From Oxalobacteraceae bacterium CAVE-383 (lineage in GTDB: Bacteria > Pseudomonadota > Gammaproteobacteria > Burkholderiales > Burkholderiaceae_D), in the NCBI GenBank assembly GCA_004134995.1, contig REGP01000002.1:1054001-1118000 (forward strand): a stretch of 64,000 nucleotides of DNA, given 5' to 3'. Numbering within the stretch: position 1 is the stretch's first letter; each line of letters starts with the position of its first letter. The notes beneath the pieces were generated by a model. The model saw nothing but the letters and a program-made list of their open reading frames with translations. It ran no database searches and was not told where the DNA came from. Positions 60,902 to 64,000 of this stretch are shown piece after piece. A program made the translations under genes and the position numbers.

Positions 60902-63214
60902 ATGGATTCGATGATCGATCAAAAAGAGCAACTCCGACAACAGTTGCGTCAGGCTGCGTTGGAATACCACCAGTTCCCGACGCCAGGCAAAATCAGCGTT
61001 ACTCCCACCAAGCAACTCAGCAACCAGCGCGATCTGTCGCTGGCCTACTCGCCGGGCGTTGCTTCGGCCTGCGAGGAAATCGTGGCCGATCCGGCCAATG
61101 CATTCAAATACACCGCGCGCGGCAATCTGGTCGCCGTCATCACCAACGGCACCGCCGTATTGGGCCTGGGCAATATCGGCCCGCTGGCGTCCAAGCCGGT
61201 GATGGAAGGCAAGGGCGTGCTGTTCAAGAAATTCGCCGGCATCGACGTCTTCGACATCGAAATCAACGAAACCGATCCGGACAAGCTGTGCGACATCATC
61301 GCCGCCCTGGAACCGACTTTCGGCGGCATCAACCTGGAAGACATCAAGGCGCCCGAGTGTTTCTACATCGAGCGCAAGCTGCGCGACCGCATGAAGATTC
61401 CGGTCTTCCATGACGACCAGCACGGCACCGCCATCATCGTCGGCGCGGCGATCCTGAACGGCCTGAAGCTGGTCGGCAAGCAGATGAAGGATTGCAAACT
61501 GGTGGTTTCCGGCGCCGGCGCCGCGGCGCTGGCCTGCCTCGACCTGATCCTCGATCTCGGCTTTCCGATCGAAAACATTTTCGTGACCGATCTGGCCGGC
61601 GTGGTCTACAAGGGCCGCACCGAGCTGATGGATCCGGACAAGGAACGCTTCATGCAGGATACGCCGGCGCGCACGCTGGCCGAAGTGATTCCCGGCGCGG
61701 ACATTTTCCTGGGCCTGTCGGCCGCGGGCGTGCTCAAGCAGGATATGGTGCTGGCCATGGCGCCGAAGCCGCTGGTGCTGGCGCTGGCCAATCCGATGCC
61801 GGAAATCACGCCGGAAGACGTCCGGGCGGTGCGCGACGACGCCATCATCGCCACCGGCCGTTCCGACTATCCGAACCAGGTCAACAACGTCCTGTGCTTC
61901 CCGTACATTTTCCGCGGCGCGCTGGATTCGGGCGCGACCACCATCACGCGTGAAATGGAAATCGCCGCGGTGCATGCGATCGCCGACCTGGCGCAGGCCG
62001 AGCAGTCCGACATCGTCGCAACCACCTACGGCATCGCCAACATGGCCTTCGGTCCCGAATTCATCATTCCGAAGCCGTTCGATCCGCGCCTGATGATCAA
62101 GATCGCGCCGGCCGTGGCCCGCGCCGCCGAGACCTCCGGCGTCGCTGCCCGTCCGATCCAGGACATGGAAGCCTACGTCGACCGCCTGCAGCAATTCGTC
62201 TACCGCAGCGGCACCTTCATGCGTCCGCTGTTCCAGCTCGCCAAGAAGGCGCCGGACGACCGCAAGCGCATCGTTTTCGCCGAAGGCGAAGAAGAAAAAG
62301 TGCTGCGCGCGGTGCAAGTGGTCATCGACGAAAACCTGGCGCGCCCGATCCTGGTCGGCCGTCCGGCGGTGCTGGAACAGCGCATCGAGAAATTCGGCCT
62401 GCGCCTGAAGCCGGGCATCGACTTCGAAGTGATCAATCCCGATTTCGACCCGCGCTACCGCGATTACTGGCAGACCTATCTGGCGATGACCGATCGCAAG
62501 GGCGTCACCGAGCAATACGCGCGGCTGGAAATGCGCCGCCGCCATACGCTGATCGGTTCGATGGCGATCCACAAGGGCCATGCCGACGGCATGATCTGCG
62601 GCACCTTCGGCACCACCCAATTGCACCTGCATTACATCGACCAGGTGCTGGGCAAGCGCGAAGGCTGCAATGTGTATGCGGCAATGAATGCGCTGATCCT
62701 GGCCGACCGCCAACTGGTGCTGGTCGATACCCACGTCAACGAAAATCCCGACGCGGCGCAGCTGGCCGAGATCACCGTCATGGCCGCCGAGGAAATGCGC
62801 CGCTTCGGCCTGAAGCCGCGCGCGGCCCTGTTGTCGCATTCGAACTTCGGCTCCAACAACAGCGAATCGGCGGTCAAGATGCGCAATGTGCTGGGCCTGG
62901 TGCAAAAGCAGATGCCGGATCTCGAAATCGACGGCGAAATGCATGGCGACGCGGCGCTCGACAATTGCCTGCTGCAAAAGCAGATGCCGAATTCGCCGCT
63001 GACCGGCGATGCCAATCTGCTGATCATGCCGACCATCGAATCCGCCAATATCGCCTACAACCTGCTGAAGACCACCTCCGGCAACGGCGTGGCGATCGGC
63101 CCGATCCTGCTGGGCTGCGCCAAGCCGGTGCATATCCTGACGCCGTCGGCAACGGTGCGCCGCATCGTCAATATGACGGCGCTGTGCGTGGTGGATGCGC
63201 TGTCGGATCGTTGA
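60902..63214 (+). CDS. maeB: NADP-dependent malic enzyme with phosphotransacetylase-like domain
   Basis: 770 residues, full MaeB length. Residues about 1-430: malic enzyme converting malate to pyruvate and CO2 ([33 protein letters not shown], the Rossmann [29 protein letters not shown]). Residues about 440-770: domain like phosphate acetyltransferase ([26 protein letters not shown]), thought to bind acetyl-CoA and regulate the enzyme. ATG at 60902. A bidirectional terminator follows. Confidence 0.97.
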   Translation: MDSMIDQKEQLRQQLRQAALEYHQFPTPGKISVTPTKQLSNQRDLSLAYSPGVASACEEIVADPANAFKYTARGNLVAVITNGTAVLGLGNIGPLASKPVMEGKGVLFKKFAGIDVFDIEINETDPDKLCDIIAALEPTFGGINLEDIKAPECFYIERKLRDRMKIPVFHDDQHGTAIIVGAAILNGLKLVGKQMKDCKLVVSGAGAAALACLDLILDLGFPIENIFVTDLAGVVYKGRTELMDPDKERFMQDTPARTLAEVIPGADIFLGLSAAGVLKQDMVLAMAPKPLVLALANPMPEITPEDVRAVRDDAIIATGRSDYPNQVNNVLCFPYIFRGALDSGATTITREMEIAAVHAIADLAQAEQSDIVATTYGIANMAFGPEFIIPKPFDPRLMIKIAPAVARAAETSGVAARPIQDMEAYVDRLQQFVYRSGTFMRPLFQLAKKAPDDRKRIVFAEGEEEKVLRAVQVVIDENLARPILVGRPAVLEQRIEKFGLRLKPGIDFEVINPDFDPRYRDYWQTYLAMTDRKGVTEQYARLEMRRRHTLIGSMAIHKGHADGMICGTFGTTQLHLHYIDQVLGKREGCNVYAAMNALILADRQLVLVDTHVNENPDAAQLAEITVMAAEEMRRFGLKPRAALLSHSNFGSNNSESAVKMRNVLGLVQKQMPDLEIDGEMHGDAALDNCLLQKQMPNSPLTGDANLLIMPTIESANIAYNLLKTTSGNGVAIGPILLGCAKPVHILTPSATVRRIVNMTALCVVDALSDR

Positions 63215-63273
63215 TGGATGCTTGAGCGGATTGTTGATCGCGTCGCGGATTGAATGATCTGCGGCAAATAAAA

Positions 63274-63308
63274 ACGGCGCCCCTTCGAAAGAAGGCGCGC
63301 CGTTTTTT
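63274..63308. terminator. Bidirectional intrinsic terminator between maeB and the ketoacyl synthase gene
   Basis: A 13-base stem (ACGGCGCCCCTTC with GAAGGCGCGCCGT, one mismatch) closed by a GAAA loop, with TTTTTT on the right and AAAA on the left. It can end transcription from both convergent genes; its T-run touches the stop codon of the right-hand gene. Confidence 0.9.
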
Positions 63309-64000
63309 CATGGCCGCTTGAAAATCAGCGAAGTATTGATGCCGCCGAAGGCGAAATTGTTCGACATCACATATTCGCAATCGAGCGTGCGGCCTTCGCC
63401 GACGATGTAGTCGAGATCGCCGCACAGCGGGTCGATGTTTTTCAGGTTGATGGTCGGCGCAAACCACTGGTCGTGCATCATGCGGATGCTGAGCCAGGCT
63501 TCCAGCGCGCCGCATGCGCCCAGCGTATGGCCCATGTAGCTCTTGAGCGAGCTGATCGGGGTATTGGCGCCGAATACCTGGGCGGTGGCCTGCGATTCGG
63601 CGACGTCGCCTTGCTGCGTGCCGGTGCCGTGCGCATTCAGATAGCCGATCGCCGAAGCCGGCAGGCCCGCATCGGCCAGCGCCATTTCGATTGCCGTGCG
63701 CATGGTCGGGGCGTTCGGATTGGTGACATGGCAACCGTCGCTGTTGGTGCCGAAGCCGACGATTTCCGCATAGATCCGGGCGCCGCGCGCGCGGGCGTGC
63801 TCCATCTCTTCCAGGATCAGCGTGCCCGCGCCTTCGCCGATGACCAGGCCGTCGCGCTGGGCATCGAAGGGATTGGGCGTCAATTCCGGCGTGTCGTTGC
63901 GCACGCTGGTGGCGTACAGGGTATCGAACACCGCGGCTTCGGTGGCGCACAGCTCTTCGGCGCCGCCGGCGATCATCGCCAGCTGGCGGCCGCTGCGGAT
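63308..64000 (-). CDS. Beta-ketoacyl-ACP synthase (FabF/FabB type), C-terminal part
   Basis: The last 230 residues of a condensing enzyme; the N-terminal part with the active Cys is beyond the right edge. Both catalytic His motifs are present: LNAHGTGTQQGD and SYMGHTLGACGALEA, followed by NNFAFGGINTSLIF. The wording AGGAEELCATEAAVFDTLYA, PISSLKSYMGHTLG and WFAPTINL resembles the synthases of aryl-polyene-type pigment clusters more than primary FabF, so a specialised fatty-acid or polyene cluster may begin to the right. That is inference from motifs. Confidence 0.85.
   Translation of the reverse strand: MRSGRQLAMIAGGAEELCATEAAVFDTLYATSVRNDTPELTPNPFDAQRDGLVIGEGAGTLILEEMEHARARGARIYAEIVGFGTNSDGCHVTNPNAPTMRTAIEMALADAGLPASAIGYLNAHGTGTQQGDVAESQATAQVFGANTPISSLKSYMGHTLGACGALEAWLSIRMMHDQWFAPTINLKNIDPLCGDLDYIVGEGRTLDCEYVMSNNFAFGGINTSLIFKRP

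Noticed and set aside
60551..63133. An 860-codon open frame on the minus strand
   Set aside because: Antisense of maeB and thiL with no recognisable domain; a composition artefact.

Overview
The window looks like chromosomal DNA of a betaproteobacterium of the order Burkholderiales, probably the family Oxalobacteraceae (Collimonas/Herbaspirillum-like). This is an inference from high GC content and gene content: a CIRCE-controlled groESL, a NodT-type outer-membrane factor with each efflux system, a catalase/cytochrome b561 pair, a fusaric-acid-type FUSC operon, a MaeB malic enzyme with a phosphotransacetylase tail, and pgpA-thiL. No tRNA, rRNA, CRISPR array, intact transposon or integrase was seen.

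Layout. 1-1242: groES-groEL (minus, groEL cut by the edge) with a CIRCE operator. 1508-5892: a solute-binding protein, a fused permease-ATPase, a RidA protein and an acetamidase/formamidase, one uptake-and-hydrolysis operon. 5976-10440: a CusRS-like metal two-component system divergent from a CzcE-like periplasmic protein, then a catalase-like peroxidase with cytochrome b561. 10450-18627: an RND efflux operon (adaptor, pump, outer-membrane factor) followed on the same strand by a response regulator and kinase. 19281-29976: a biofilm region with two Gly-rich secreted proteins, a GlxA-type regulator, a small IS3-OrfA-like HTH protein, pgaABCD for poly-N-acetylglucosamine, a GHL10-like glycosidase and a small protein. 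30118-36685: a NUP-type purine nucleoside protein and an aromatic-acid efflux operon (outer-membrane factor, MarR, FUSC, DUF1656, HlyD). 36693-43563: LysR, a solute-binding protein, a 493-residue protein of uncertain family, and a NorQ/NorD-like AAA+/VWA pair without nitric oxide reductase genes. 43594-54722: housekeeping genes (ung, gnd, tkt, dacB) with small membrane and sensor genes. 54907-64000: an AT-rich NYN gene, TPM/TPM/LemA, pyrF, pncC, pgpA-thiL, maeB and a partial ketoacyl synthase.

Most unusual DNA. Two long palindromes (44346-44467 and 58597-58720) share a 76-base core (71 identical, opposite orientation) but have different outer arms, each nearly perfectly self-complementary. 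Both lie within 20 bases of gene 3' ends. Separately, four genes end inside short tandem repeats (6, 8, 9 or 12 bases) whose units begin at or just before the stop codon. Related in-frame repeats expand the NorQ-like ATPase (9-mer) and the DacB signal peptide (12-mer).

Most interesting protein-level leads: the AAA+/VWA pair next to the 493-residue protein, which could be a new metal-cofactor insertion system, and the enlarged pga operon with an extra glycosidase and its own small HTH protein. Start sites were re-chosen by hand where the ribosome-binding site or family length favoured a different codon. All family assignments come from reading motifs, not from database searches.
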